Positions 40,901-51,374 of a DNA stretch of 64,000 bases are shown here, in pieces. The DNA lies in assembly GCF_014646355.1 (NCBI RefSeq), contig NZ_BMNH01000025.1, positions 1 through 64,000 on the forward strand, given 5' to 3'. The notes under the pieces were generated by a model. That model searched no databases, was not told where the DNA came from, and saw nothing but the letters and a program-made list of their open reading frames with translations. The stretch's first letter is position 1; every line of letters starts with the position of its first letter. The stretch is from Nonomuraea cavernae. Lineage in GTDB: Bacteria; Actinomycetota; Actinomycetes; Streptosporangiales; Streptosporangiaceae. The position numbers and the translations under genes were made by a program.

Positions 40901-41608
40901 ACCCAGGCGCGGCCGGTGCCGGTGATCACCTCGCCCGAGTGGTCGGGCAGCGAGACGGGCGGGCGGCGCTACTCGGCGTTCACCACCAACGTCGAGCATC
41001 GCAAACCCTGGCACACCCTCACCGGCCGCCAGCACTTCTACCTCGACCACGACTGGATGCAGGAGGCGGGTGAGGCGCTGCCGGTCTACCGGCCGCCGTT
41101 GAACATGACCGCGATGTTCGGCGAGCCGGGCGTCGGCGAGTCGGGGGTGGACGGGATCACGGTGCGCTACCTCACCCCGCACTCCAAGTGGTCCATCCAC
41201 TCGGAGTACCAGGACAACCTGCTCATGCTCACCCTGTCACGCGGCGGGCCGACCATCTGGATGAGCCCGGCGGACGCGGCCAAGGCGGGCATCGACGACA
41301 ACGACTGGATCGAGGCGGTCAACCGCAACGGGGTCGTCGTCGCCCGCGCCGTCGTCTCGCACCGCATGCCCGAGGGCACCGTGTACATGTACCACGCGCA
41401 GGAACGCGTGGTGGACGTGCCCAAGACCGAGGCGTCCGGGCGGCGCGGCGGCATCCACAACTCGCTCACCCGCCTGCTGGTCAAACCCACCCACCTGATC
41501 GGCGGCTACGCCCAGCTGTCGTTCGCCTTCAACTACCTCGGGCCCACGGGAAACCAGCGCGACGAGGTCACCGTCATCCGGCGCCGTTCCCAGGAGGTCG
41601 ACTACTGA
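37961..41608 (+). CDS. narG: respiratory nitrate reductase, alpha subunit
   Basis: 1215 residues, molybdo-bis(MGD) catalytic subunit facing the cytoplasm; reduces nitrate to nitrite. The FS0 iron-sulfur cluster ligands are His57, Cys61, Cys65 and Cys100 (HGVNCTGSC and GCPRG). The molybdenum ligand Asp230 is in SFYDWYADLP, followed by QTDVPESADWW and WGSNVPVTRTPDAH as in E. coli NarG (Asp222). The MGD-binding C-terminal domain ends in LSFAFNYLGPTGNQRDEV. No Tat signal is present. Strong GAAAGAAGG ribosome site. The stop overlaps the narH start (TGATG). Confidence 0.97.
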   Translation: MSGMDGPVSDALLQLGRHLRPGRVSDDLRTLHQIGGRQGDAFYRDRWSHDKVVRSTHGVNCTGSCSWKVYVKDGVITWEAQQTDYPSVGGDRPEYEPRGCPRGAAFSWYTYSPTRVRFPYARGVLVEMYREAKARLGDPVAAWAEITSDPVRRRRYQSARGKGGLVRITWDEATEIIAAAHVHTIKEYGPDRVAGFSPIPAMSMASHAAGSRFVSLIGGAMLSFYDWYADLPVASPQVFGDQTDVPESADWWDASYLMLWGSNVPVTRTPDAHFMAEARYRGQKVVVLSPDYSDAAKFADEWLAPRPGTDGALAMAMGQVILKEFFTDRPTPYFTDYVKRHTDLPFLVRLREHEGGSYLPDKFLTAADLGQEGKEEAFKTVVLDSRTGEAAVPNGSLGFRFAEQGQGRWNLDLGDLDPALTVYGGEAVTVALPRFDTGDDGGVLERGVPVRRIGGHLVTTVYDLMLAQYGVAREGLPGRWPAGYDDADEPYTPAWQERVTSVPAAQAIRVAREWARNAEESNGRSMIIMGAGTNHWFHSDTIYRSFLALTTLTGCQGVNGGGWAHYVGQEKCRPVTGWAQLAGGLDWSRPPRQMIGTAYWYLHTDQWRYDTYSADVVSSPLGGGAFAGKATADLLSQSARMGWMPSYPTFDRNPLDLADEAAAAGREVGPYITEQVASGGLGWACEDPDAPANWPRVLTVWRANLLGSSAKGNEYFLRHLLGTDSSVRAEEAGPEQRPESLAWPEEAPRGKLDLLLSLDFRMTSTTLFSDIVLPAATWYEKHDLSSTDMHPFVHAFSPAIDPPWQTRTDFAAFHAIAAAFSALAETHLGTRTDVVAVPLLHDTPDELATPHGRVRDWRTMGTRPTPGVDFPKLVTVERDYGAVAAKMASLGPLTERLGATTKGLTFDLAAEVERLGRTNGTTADGRPSLATDIAMCEAILALSGTTNGRLAAQGFATLGRRTGTSFDGLADEHRRITFADTQARPVPVITSPEWSGSETGGRRYSAFTTNVEHRKPWHTLTGRQHFYLDHDWMQEAGEALPVYRPPLNMTAMFGEPGVGESGVDGITVRYLTPHSKWSIHSEYQDNLLMLTLSRGGPTIWMSPADAAKAGIDDNDWIEAVNRNGVVVARAVVSHRMPEGTVYMYHAQERVVDVPKTEASGRRGGIHNSLTRLLVKPTHLIGGYAQLSFAFNYLGPTGNQRDEVTVIRRRSQEVDY

Positions 41609-43260
41609 TGAGAGTCATGGGCCAGCTGGCCATGGTGATGAACCTGGACAAGTGCATCGGCTGCCACACCTGCTCGGTCACCTGCAAGCAGGCCTGGACC
41701 AACCGGGCCGGCACCGAGTACGTCTGGTTCAACAACGTCGAGACCCGTCCCGGGCAGGGCTACCCCCGCACCTACCAGGACCAGAAGAAGTGGAAGGGCG
41801 GCTGGGAGCTGAACGGGCGCGGCCGGCTGAAGCTGCGCGCCGGAGGCCGGCTGCACAAGCTCCTCACCATCTTCGCCAACCCGCTCATGCCGTCCATCGG
41901 CGACTACTACGAGCCGTGGACCTACGACTACGACCGGCTCTTCTCCGCCCCCGCCACCGAGGACACGCCGGTCGCCCGGCCCAGATCGCTCATCAGCGGC
42001 CTGCCGACGAAGATCACCTGGAGTGCCAACTGGGACGACAACCTGGCCGGCTCCCCGCAGCTGGCCTCCGCCGACCCGGTGCTGCGCAAGCTGTCGGACC
42101 AGGTGAAGCTGGAGTTCGAGCAGGCGTTCATGTTCTACCTGCCGCGCATCTGCGAGCACTGCCTCAACCCGTCGTGCGTGGCCTCCTGCCCGTCCGGCGC
42201 GATGTACAAGCGCGCCGAGGACGGCATCGTGCTGGTCGACCAGGACCGCTGCCGGGGCTGGCGCATGTGCGTGACCGGCTGCCCGTACAAGAAGGTGTAC
42301 TTCAACCACCGCACCGGCAAGGCCGAGAAGTGCACCTTCTGCTATCCCCGGGTCGAGGTGGGCATCCCGACCGTCTGCTCCGAGACGTGCGTGGGCCGGC
42401 TGCGCTACATCGGCCTGATCCTGTACGACGCCGACCGCGTCATGGACGCGGCCTCGGTGCCCGACGAGAAGGACCTGTACGAGGCGCAGAAGAGCGTGCT
42501 GCTGGACCCGGACGACCCCGAGGTGATCGCGGGCGCGCGCGCCTCCGGCATCCCCGAGGACTGGCTGGACGCGGCGCGCCGCTCGCCCATCCACAAACTG
42601 ATCTTCGAGTACGGCGTCGCGCTCCCGCTGCATCCCGAATACCGCACGATGCCGATGGTCTGGTACATCCCGCCCCTGTCGCCGATGGTCGACGCGCTGG
42701 CCGGCACCGGCCACGACGGCGAGGACGCGGGCAACCTGTTCGGCGCGATCGACTCCCTGCGCATCCCGGTCGAGTACCTGGCCGAGCTGTTCACGGCCGG
42801 CGACCCCGAGCCGGTGCGGGCCTCGTTGCGCCGCCTGGCCGCCATGCGCTCCTACATGCGCCGCCTCAACCTCGGCCAGAGCCCCGACGAGAGCATCGCC
42901 GCGTCGGCCGGCCTGACCGGCGAGCAGGTCGAGGGCATGCACCGGCTGCTCGCCCTGGCCCCCTACGCCGAGCGTTACGTGATCCCCAAGGCACACGCCG
43001 AGCAGGCCGGGGAGCTGGAGGAGTCGTTCGCCGGGTGCAGCCTCGACTACGAGGGCGGCCCCGGCATGGGCGGCCCGTTCGGCGAGGCGAGCGGCGTGCC
43101 CGCGCCGGTGGCGGTGGAGAACTTCCACGCGCTCAAGGACCGCCAGGGGAGCGGCGCCCTGGTCGATCCGGCCGACCGTTCCGGCCGCGTCAACCTGCTC
43201 AACTGGGACGGCAAGGGGATGCCCGACGGCCTGTTCCCCAAGCGCGAGGAGAAGTCATGA
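41608..43260 (+). CDS. narH: respiratory nitrate reductase, beta (iron-sulfur) subunit
   Basis: 550 residues. Carries four Fe-S clusters between NarI and NarG. Cys groups: CIGCHTCSVTC (about 16-26), CEHCLNPSCVASC (about 182-194), CRGWRMCVTGC (about 215-225; the Trp in place of the second Cys marks the 3Fe-4S cluster) and CTFCYPRVEVG-N5-CSETC (about 243-262). The remaining C-terminal part is the helical NarH domain. The usual tight overlap with narJ (ATGA) is present. Confidence 0.97.
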   Translation: MRVMGQLAMVMNLDKCIGCHTCSVTCKQAWTNRAGTEYVWFNNVETRPGQGYPRTYQDQKKWKGGWELNGRGRLKLRAGGRLHKLLTIFANPLMPSIGDYYEPWTYDYDRLFSAPATEDTPVARPRSLISGLPTKITWSANWDDNLAGSPQLASADPVLRKLSDQVKLEFEQAFMFYLPRICEHCLNPSCVASCPSGAMYKRAEDGIVLVDQDRCRGWRMCVTGCPYKKVYFNHRTGKAEKCTFCYPRVEVGIPTVCSETCVGRLRYIGLILYDADRVMDAASVPDEKDLYEAQKSVLLDPDDPEVIAGARASGIPEDWLDAARRSPIHKLIFEYGVALPLHPEYRTMPMVWYIPPLSPMVDALAGTGHDGEDAGNLFGAIDSLRIPVEYLAELFTAGDPEPVRASLRRLAAMRSYMRRLNLGQSPDESIAASAGLTGEQVEGMHRLLALAPYAERYVIPKAHAEQAGELEESFAGCSLDYEGGPGMGGPFGEASGVPAPVAVENFHALKDRQGSGALVDPADRSGRVNLLNWDGKGMPDGLFPKREEKS

Positions 43261-43865
43261 GCGACCGCGCGGTGCACCTGACGGCCTCGGTGCTGCTCGG
43301 CTACCCCGACGAGCGGCTGGCCGGGGCGGTGCCGCTGCTGGCCGAGACCGTGGCCGGGCTGCCGGCGGGCGAGCCGGCCAGGCGCCTGACCGCCTTCCTC
43401 GACCACCTGGCCGTCACCCCGGTGGCCGAGCTGGCCGAGCACTACGTGGCGACGTTCGACCTCAAGCGCCGCTGCTGCCTGTACCTCAGCTATTACGCCT
43501 ACGGCGACACCCGCAAGCGCGGGATGGCGCTGCTGCGGTTCAAGCACGCCTTCCGGGAGGCCGGGTTCGAGCTCGCCGACGGTGAGCTGCCCGACCACCT
43601 GGCCGCCGTCTGCGAGCTGTCCGGCCGGGGCGCGACCGAGCAGGCGACGCGGCTGCTCCGCGAGCACCGGGCGGGCCTGGAGACGCTGCTGGCCGCCCTG
43701 CGGGACGAACGCTCGCCCTACCAGGACGTGGTCGCCGCCGTCCTGGCCACCCTGCCGCCGCCGACCGCGCGCGAGCGCGCCGCCGTGGCCCGGCTGGCGG
43801 CCGAGGGGCCGCCGGTCGAAGAGGTCGGCCTGCAACCCTTCACGATCCCCGGAGACCCCCGATGA
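43257..43865 (+). CDS. narJ: nitrate reductase molybdenum cofactor assembly chaperone
   Basis: 202 residues, all-helical TorD/NarJ family. Binds the NarG N-terminus and permits cofactor insertion. Characteristic pattern: LTASVLLGYPDERL at the N-terminus and AEHYVATFDLKRRCCLYLSYY (in two overlapping pieces, about 60-80). Overlaps both neighbours by 4 nt. Confidence 0.95.
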   Translation: MSDRAVHLTASVLLGYPDERLAGAVPLLAETVAGLPAGEPARRLTAFLDHLAVTPVAELAEHYVATFDLKRRCCLYLSYYAYGDTRKRGMALLRFKHAFREAGFELADGELPDHLAAVCELSGRGATEQATRLLREHRAGLETLLAALRDERSPYQDVVAAVLATLPPPTARERAAVARLAAEGPPVEEVGLQPFTIPGDPR

Positions 43866-44590
43866 ACGCGCTGGACCTGCTCCTGTGGGTGGCCGCCCCG
43901 TACGTGGCCCTCACCGTGTTCGTGCTCGGCCACGTGTGGCGCTACCGCTACGACAAGTTCGGCTGGACGACGCGCTCCTCCCAGATGTACGAGTCGCGGC
44001 TGCTGCGCGTCGGCAGCCCGTTGTTCCACTTCGGTCTCCTGGTGGTGATCCTCGGCCACGTCGGCGGCCTGGTGATCCCGAAGTCCTGGACGGAGGCGGT
44101 GGGCGTCACCGAGGAGGCCTACCATCTGGTGGCCGTCGTGCTCGGCACCGTCGCGGGCGTGTGCACGCTGGCCGGCCTCGCCATTCTCGTCTACCGCCGC
44201 CGCACCGTGGGCCCCGTCTTCACCGCCACCACCCGCAACGACAAGCTCATGTACGCCGTCCTGGTCCTGGTGATCGTGCTGGGCCTGGCCGCGACCGTCG
44301 CCGCCAACGTCATCGGCGGCGGCTACGACTACCGTTCCACCATCTCGCCCTGGTTCCGGTCGGTCTTCGCCTTCCAGCCGAAGGCGGAGCTCATGGCCGG
44401 GGCGCCGCCGCTCTTCCAGGCCCACGCGCTCAGCGCGCTCCTGCTCTTCGCGATCTGGCCGTTCACCCGGCTGGTGCACATGCTGACCGCGCCGATCGGC
44501 TACCTCACGCGCCCGTACATCGTCTACCGCTCCCGCGACGACCGGCCGGGCCGCCCGGCGCGAGGCTGGGAGCCGAGCAACCGGCCCTGA
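43862..44590 (+). CDS. narI: respiratory nitrate reductase, gamma (cytochrome b) subunit
   Basis: 242 residues, five membrane helices. Takes electrons from the quinol pool and passes them to NarH. Heme b ligand His residues are seen in pairs: SPLFHFGLLVVILGH (about 57-68) and FQAHALSALLLF-N8-VHML (about 184-206). End of the nar operon; the convergent SulP gene begins 33 bp further on, with no obvious hairpin between. Confidence 0.96.
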   Translation: MNALDLLLWVAAPYVALTVFVLGHVWRYRYDKFGWTTRSSQMYESRLLRVGSPLFHFGLLVVILGHVGGLVIPKSWTEAVGVTEEAYHLVAVVLGTVAGVCTLAGLAILVYRRRTVGPVFTATTRNDKLMYAVLVLVIVLGLAATVAANVIGGGYDYRSTISPWFRSVFAFQPKAELMAGAPPLFQAHALSALLLFAIWPFTRLVHMLTAPIGYLTRPYIVYRSRDDRPGRPARGWEPSNRP

Positions 44591-44623
44591 GCCCCGCCCC
44601 GCCCGCCGCACCCCGCCGCGCGG

Positions 44624-46315
44624 TCAGGCCCTTGCGGGCGCGGGCGGCAGCACCCCGGCCCGCCGCAGGTGCGCGCGGGCGTGCTCGATGGCCTCCGGGG
44701 TGCCGGGGTGCCTGCCGCCTGCCTGGTCCAGGGCGCCGACCGAGTCGAACACCGGCACCTGGCCGGGCCGCAGGCCGGAGACCAGCACGAGGATGCCCCG
44801 CCGGTGCAGCCGGTCGACGGCGTCCTTGAGCACGAGCGCCCCCGTGGCGTCCACGGTGGTCACCCGGGACATCCGCAGGATGACCACGCGCACGTCGGCG
44901 ACCTCGGACAGCTCCAGCAGGAACCGGTGGGCGGCGGCGAAGAACAGCGGGCCGTCGATCCGGTAGGCGACGATGTGCTCGGCGAGCAGGGCGTGCTCCT
45001 CGTCGCCGTGCTCGCCGGGCAGGTCGGGCTTGAAGTCGACCTGGTCCAGCCGGGCCTGACGGGCCACGGCCCGCAGCGCGAGCGCCCCGGCGATGACGAG
45101 GCCGATGATGACCGCGTAGACCAGGTCGAGGACCACCGTGGCCACGGCGGTCAGCACCAGCACGAGAGCGTCTGAGCGGGTGGCTCGGACGATCGCGCGC
45201 AGCGAGCCGACCTCGACCATCCGGATCGCGGTGGCCAGCAGGACCCCCGCCAGCGCGGCCAGCGGGATGTGCGAGACCAGCGGCGCGGCGGTGTAGACGA
45301 TGGCGGCCAGCACGGCGGCGTGGGTCAGCGAGGCCAGCCGGGAGGAGGCGCCGCTGCGGACGTTGACGGCGGTGCGGGCGATGGCCGCGGTCGCCGGAAC
45401 GCCGCCGAACAGCGGCGCGGCGATGTTGGCCAGGCCCTGCCCGAACAGCTCGCGGTCGGGGTCGTGCCGTTCGCCCACGGTCATGCCGTCGGCCACCGAC
45501 GCCGACAGCAGCGACTCCAGCGCGGCCAGCGCCGCCACCGCGATGGCGGGCGCCAGCAGCGAGCCGATCGCGGACAGGTCCAGGAAGGCCAGCGAGGGGG
45601 CGGCCAGACCCGCCGGCAGGGCGCCGATCGGGGTCGCGTCCAGGTCGAGCAGCCGCGCCGCGACGGTCGCCGCGACCACGGCGACGATGGAGAACGGGAC
45701 GGTCGGCCGCAGCCGGGCTCCGCCCAGCATGATCACGGCCACTCCGGCGGCCAGCGCGATCGCCGTCCAGTCGGGCGCCGCGGCGAAGTCCAGCACGGCC
45801 TGCCAGGCCACGGCCACCGCCTTGTCGCCCTCGGGTGGGGGAACGCCCAGAGCGGAGGGGACCTGCTGCAGGGCGATCACGCAGGCGATGCCCAGGGTGA
45901 AGCCCTCCACCACGGGCGCGGGGACATAACGCATGTATCGCCCGACCCGGGCCACGGCCAGGGCCAGCAGGATGACGCCGGCCATCAGGCCGACCGTCAG
46001 CACGCCCCCGGGACCGTACTGGGCGACGATCGGCACCAGCACCACGGTCATGGCGCCGGTGGGGCCGGAGACCTGCAGGTTGGAGCCGCCGAACACGGCG
46101 GCGACGGCGCCCGCGACGACCGCGGTGGCCAGCCCCGCCTCCGCGCCCAGCCCCGAGGAGACGCCGAAACCGAGCGCCAGCGGCAGCGCCACGATCGCGA
46201 CCGTGAGCCCGGCCAGCAGGTCGCGGCGCGGGTGGCGGCGCATCGCGGCCAGGTCGCTCCGGGCGGGCAGCAGCGAGCCGGCCGAGCCCCAGGCCCGGTG
46301 GAGCCACCGGCTCAC
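44624..46315 (-). CDS. SulP family anion transporter with STAS domain
   Basis: 563 residues. N-terminal SLC26/SulP core of about 12-14 helices (signatures ALPLALGFGVSSGLG and FGGSNLQVSGPTGAMT), and a C-terminal STAS domain (about 435-545). The substrate could be sulfate, bicarbonate or another small anion; with narK beside it nitrate cannot be excluded. The GTG start overlaps the stop of the ArsR gene (GTGA), so transporter and regulator form one unit. Confidence 0.93.
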   Translation of the reverse strand: MSRWLHRAWGSAGSLLPARSDLAAMRRHPRRDLLAGLTVAIVALPLALGFGVSSGLGAEAGLATAVVAGAVAAVFGGSNLQVSGPTGAMTVVLVPIVAQYGPGGVLTVGLMAGVILLALAVARVGRYMRYVPAPVVEGFTLGIACVIALQQVPSALGVPPPEGDKAVAVAWQAVLDFAAAPDWTAIALAAGVAVIMLGGARLRPTVPFSIVAVVAATVAARLLDLDATPIGALPAGLAAPSLAFLDLSAIGSLLAPAIAVAALAALESLLSASVADGMTVGERHDPDRELFGQGLANIAAPLFGGVPATAAIARTAVNVRSGASSRLASLTHAAVLAAIVYTAAPLVSHIPLAALAGVLLATAIRMVEVGSLRAIVRATRSDALVLVLTAVATVVLDLVYAVIIGLVIAGALALRAVARQARLDQVDFKPDLPGEHGDEEHALLAEHIVAYRIDGPLFFAAAHRFLLELSEVADVRVVILRMSRVTTVDATGALVLKDAVDRLHRRGILVLVSGLRPGQVPVFDSVGALDQAGGRHPGTPEAIEHARAHLRRAGVLPPAPARA

Positions 46316-46653
46316 GGGGTGCCGACGTCCGACGAGCGCAGCTCCTCGAGCAGGTCGTGCTGGTCGGTGAGCATGGCGGTCAGGATCCGGCGCGCGGCGC
46401 GCATCAGGTCGGCCACGTCGCCGCCGGCCAGCTGGTAGACCACGCTGGAGCCCTCGCGGGCCGACGTGACGATGCCCGAGCGCCGCAGCACCGCCAGATG
46501 CTGCGACAGGTTGGGCGGCTCGACGTCGATCGCCGCCAGCAGGTCGCGCACCGGCACCGGGCCGTCCTGCAGGAGCTCCAGCACGCGGATGCGGACCGGG
46601 TGCCCCAGCATCCGGAAGAACTCGGCTTTCGCCTGGTACAGGGGGACCGGCAC
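46312..46653 (-). CDS. ArsR family regulator (SulP partner)
   Basis: 113 residues from GTG 46653 with GGAG 5 nt upstream. Winged HTH: YQAKAEFFRMLGHPVRIRVL, VRDLLAAIDVEPPNLSQHLAVLR (recognition helix) and wing GSSVVYQLAGG. No Cys at all, so not a thiol-metal sensor. A perfect 16-bp palindrome lies 81 bp upstream. This ArsR-SulP pairing occurs in several actinobacteria. Confidence 0.92.
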   Translation of the reverse strand: MPVPLYQAKAEFFRMLGHPVRIRVLELLQDGPVPVRDLLAAIDVEPPNLSQHLAVLRRSGIVTSAREGSSVVYQLAGGDVADLMRAARRILTAMLTDQHDLLEELRSSDVGTP

Positions 46654-46733
46654 GCCGTCTCCGCCTTCCGTGAGAGCCCGTCGCGGTCGGCCGGCCGGCT
46701 TCCCGCGAGCTGATGGCTCAACTATGTAGGCAA

Positions 46734-46749
46734 TTGCGAATATTCGCAA
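46734..46749. promoter_or_regulatory. 16-bp perfect palindrome, ArsR operator candidate
   Basis: TTGCGAATATTCGCAA, flanked by AT-rich bases, between the ArsR-SulP unit and the divergent USP gene; adjacent to the DosR box that begins at 46757. Confidence 0.7.
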
Positions 46750-46756
46750 ATCCATA

Positions 46757-46792
46757 GGGACCAACGGCACCCGGATCGGGGACTTCGTCCTC
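46757..46792. promoter_or_regulatory. pair of DosR boxes upstream of the first usp gene
   Basis: GGGACCAACGGCAC (46757-46770, one change from GGGACC-N3-GGCCC) and GGGACTTCGTCCTC (46779-46792, left half perfect), offset exactly 22 bp. Confidence 0.75.
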
Positions 46793-46855
46793 CGGATTCC
46801 GGCCGTCCATTTCGGAAAGGTGGAGGTGGAAGGGCCCATCGTGGAGGAGAGCGTG

Positions 46856-47692
46856 ATGGCCGGACGGATCGTGGTGGGGGTGGACGGCTCCGCGCCCGCG
46901 ACGGCGGCGGTGGAGTGGGCCGCCGCCGACGCGCGGCACCGGGCGCTGGGACTGCGGATCGTGCACGTGTGCGAGCCCTGGCACGCCGACGGCGCGACCG
47001 AGCACTGCGCCCGCACCCTGGAGACGGCCGCCGCCCACGCCGGCGACCTGGCGCCGGACGTCGAGCTGAGCACCGAGTTGCTGCACGGGGGAGTGGCCGG
47101 CGCGCTCGTCGCCGAGTCCGCGACCGCCGACAGCGTGGTGCTCGGCAGCAGAGGACACGGCGGGTTCACCGGAATGGTGCTCGGGTCGATCGGCATGGCC
47201 GTCGCCGGGCACGCCGCGGGACCGGTCGTGATCGTGCGCGGACCCGCCGTGGTGACGCACGGCCGGATCGTCATCGGCTATGACGGGTCCGAGCCGTCCG
47301 TGGCGGCCATGGCGTACGCCATCGAGCAGACCCGCAGCCGCGACGCGCAACTGCACGTCGTCTACGCCTGGCAGCTGCCGGTCTACTCGCCGTACGCCGT
47401 CGCCTTCAGCGACCTGCTGCAGGAGGCCTTCCAGCAGCAGGCCCAGGCGGCCCGCGAACGGCTGATCCCCTGGCGGGAGGCGAACCCCGACGTCCTGATC
47501 ACCGACGAACAGCTCTGCGAGCACCCCGTGTCCGCGCTCATCAAGGCCGCCGCGACCGCCGACCTCGTGGTGGTCGGCTCGCGTGGCCTGGGCGGGTTCG
47601 CCTCGGCGGTGCTCGGCTCGGTCAGCCACGGCGTGCTGCACCACGTGAGCCGCCCGGTCGCCGTGGTCCGGCCGCGAGAGGAGGCCTCATGA
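46856..47692 (+). CDS. universal stress protein, tandem USP domains
   Basis: 278 residues from ATG 46856 with GGAGGAGAG upstream. Two USP domains (about 1-135 and 140-278), each with the ATP-binding pattern: VVGVDGS and GSRGHGGFTGMVLGS in the first, VIGYDGS and GSRGLGGFASAVLGS in the second. Double USPs of this kind (Rv2005c, Rv2623) are hallmark members of the DosR regulon and slow growth in hypoxia. The CBS gene overlaps its stop by 4 nt. Confidence 0.95.
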   Translation: MAGRIVVGVDGSAPATAAVEWAAADARHRALGLRIVHVCEPWHADGATEHCARTLETAAAHAGDLAPDVELSTELLHGGVAGALVAESATADSVVLGSRGHGGFTGMVLGSIGMAVAGHAAGPVVIVRGPAVVTHGRIVIGYDGSEPSVAAMAYAIEQTRSRDAQLHVVYAWQLPVYSPYAVAFSDLLQEAFQQQAQAARERLIPWREANPDVLITDEQLCEHPVSALIKAAATADLVVVGSRGLGGFASAVLGSVSHGVLHHVSRPVAVVRPREEAS

Positions 47693-48159
47693 AGATCGAG
47701 ACTTTGACCGCCCGGCACGTGATGAGCCGGGTCCTGGTGGCGATCAGGGCGGACGAGTCGCCGCTGATGGCCTGGGAGCTGATGCGCCGGTCCGGTGTCC
47801 ACCACCTGCCGGTCGTCGAGGGGAGGCAAGTCGTGGGCGTCCTCACCCGCGAGGACGTGGCCGTCACCTGGTCCGGCGGGCCGCAGGAGCAGTCCGACCG
47901 CCAGGTCGGCTCCCTGCTGGGACGCGAGCCCCGGCCGCGCGTGGGGCCCGACACCCCGCTCACCCGCGTCGCGGCCGTCATGGTCGACAGCGGCTGCGAC
48001 GCCGTGCCCGTGGTGTCCCGCAGCGGCCTCGTCGGGCTGGTTACGGCCCGCGACGTCCTGTCCGCCGTGGCCGGCCGCACCGACCTCCGGAACGAGGGGC
48101 CGGGCGAGATCGTCACCGGGATGTTCCACCTTGAGCCCGTCCTGCCGGGCGACGGCTGA
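47689..48159 (+). CDS. CBS-domain pair protein
   Basis: 156 residues. Two CBS motifs form a Bateman module: ARHVMSRVLVAIRADESPLM with HHLPVVEGRQVVGVLTRED, and GPDTPLTRVAAVMVDSG with AVPVVSRSGLVGLVTARD. It binds adenine nucleotides or related ligands. Stand-alone CBS proteins are known DosR-regulon members (such as Rv2626c). Coupled to the usp gene by ATGA. Confidence 0.93.
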   Translation: MKIETLTARHVMSRVLVAIRADESPLMAWELMRRSGVHHLPVVEGRQVVGVLTREDVAVTWSGGPQEQSDRQVGSLLGREPRPRVGPDTPLTRVAAVMVDSGCDAVPVVSRSGLVGLVTARDVLSAVAGRTDLRNEGPGEIVTGMFHLEPVLPGDG

Positions 48160-48183
48160 CCCCGACACGGGAAGAGGTGCGAG

Positions 48184-48699
48184 ATGTACGCGCTGATCGT
48201 CTACGAGTCCATGTACGGCAACACCGGGCAGGTCGCGCAGGCCGTGGCGGAGGGACTCGCCAGGGCGATGAGGACCGAGGTCGTCGAGGTCGCCGCCGCG
48301 CCGGTGTCACCACCGGAGGAGGTGGCGCTGCTGGTGGTCGGCGGCCCCACCCACGCCTTCAGCATGAGCCGGGAGTCCACCCGCAGGTCCGCCGCCGAGC
48401 AGGCCCGGGAACCTCTGGTGTCGCAGGGGCCCGGCATCCGCGAATGGCTGGCCGCCCTGCGGGTGGCGCGCGGCACGCCCGTCGCCGCCTTCGACACCCG
48501 CGTCGCCAAGCCGCACCTGCCGGGCTCGGCCGCCCGCGCCGCCGCCAAACGGCTGCGCCGCCTCGGCCTGCGGCTCGTCGCCCCCGCCCAGAGCTTCTTC
48601 GTCACCGACTCCCGGGGCCCGCTGGCGGACGGCGAGCTGGACCGCGCCCGCCGCTGGGGCGAAACCCTCGCCGGCCACTTCGCCGTCCCCACGAGCTGA
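48184..48699 (+). CDS. flavodoxin-like protein
   Basis: 171 residues. FMN phosphate loop SMYGNTGQVAQAV (about 9-21), the aromatic-free 50s loop VVGGPTHAFSMSRE (about 55-68) and the region FDTRVAKPHLPGS typical of stand-alone actinobacterial flavodoxin-fold proteins. May carry electrons in the hypoxic operon. It starts 24 nt after the CBS gene and ends the usp-cbs-fld unit. Confidence 0.9.
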   Translation: MYALIVYESMYGNTGQVAQAVAEGLARAMRTEVVEVAAAPVSPPEEVALLVVGGPTHAFSMSRESTRRSAAEQAREPLVSQGPGIREWLAALRVARGTPVAAFDTRVAKPHLPGSAARAAAKRLRRLGLRLVAPAQSFFVTDSRGPLADGELDRARRWGETLAGHFAVPTS

Positions 48700-48704
48700 C
48701 ACCC

Positions 48705-48808
48705 GCGCGGCCGGTCTCGCGCCCCGAGGCGACGATCGGCGCGGCCGGTCTCGCGTCCCGCAGGTGAGGATCGGCGCGGCCGGTCTCGCGTCCCGCAGGT
48801 GACGGTCG
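48705..48808. repeat. 34/35-bp tandem repeat, three copies
   Basis: Units start at 48705, 48739 and 48774 with GCGCGGCCGGTCTCGCG and end in GATCG or GGTCG; copies two and three are nearly identical. It lies just after the flavodoxin stop and before the DosR boxes of the ATPase gene. Confidence 0.85.
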
Positions 48809-48828
48809 GCGCCGTCGCCGATCGGAGT

Positions 48829-48865
48829 GGGACGAAGGTCACAGCGGACAACGGCCTTTCGGCTC
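48829..48865. promoter_or_regulatory. DosR box pair upstream of the P-type ATPase gene
   Basis: GGGACGAAGGTCAC (48829-48842) and a weaker CGGCCTTTCGGCTC (48852-48865), offset 23 bp. If the downstream box sits near -43, transcription would begin at about 48901, next to the ATG at 48902, giving a leaderless message. Confidence 0.6.
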
Positions 48866-48901
48866 CCGCGACGCGGGTGTCGTGGATGATCTGATGGGGC
48901 C

Positions 48902-51358
<2,457 letters not shown>

Positions 51359-51374
51359 CTCCGCGCGCGGATCG

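Noticed and set aside
43582-44829. 415-aa plus-strand ORF across narJ and narI
   Set aside because: Out-of-frame shadow of narJ and narI with Arg/Pro-rich composition.
48705-48808. CRISPR-like array or IS ends
   Set aside because: Contiguous 34/35-bp tandem copies without spacers, no transposase next to them.
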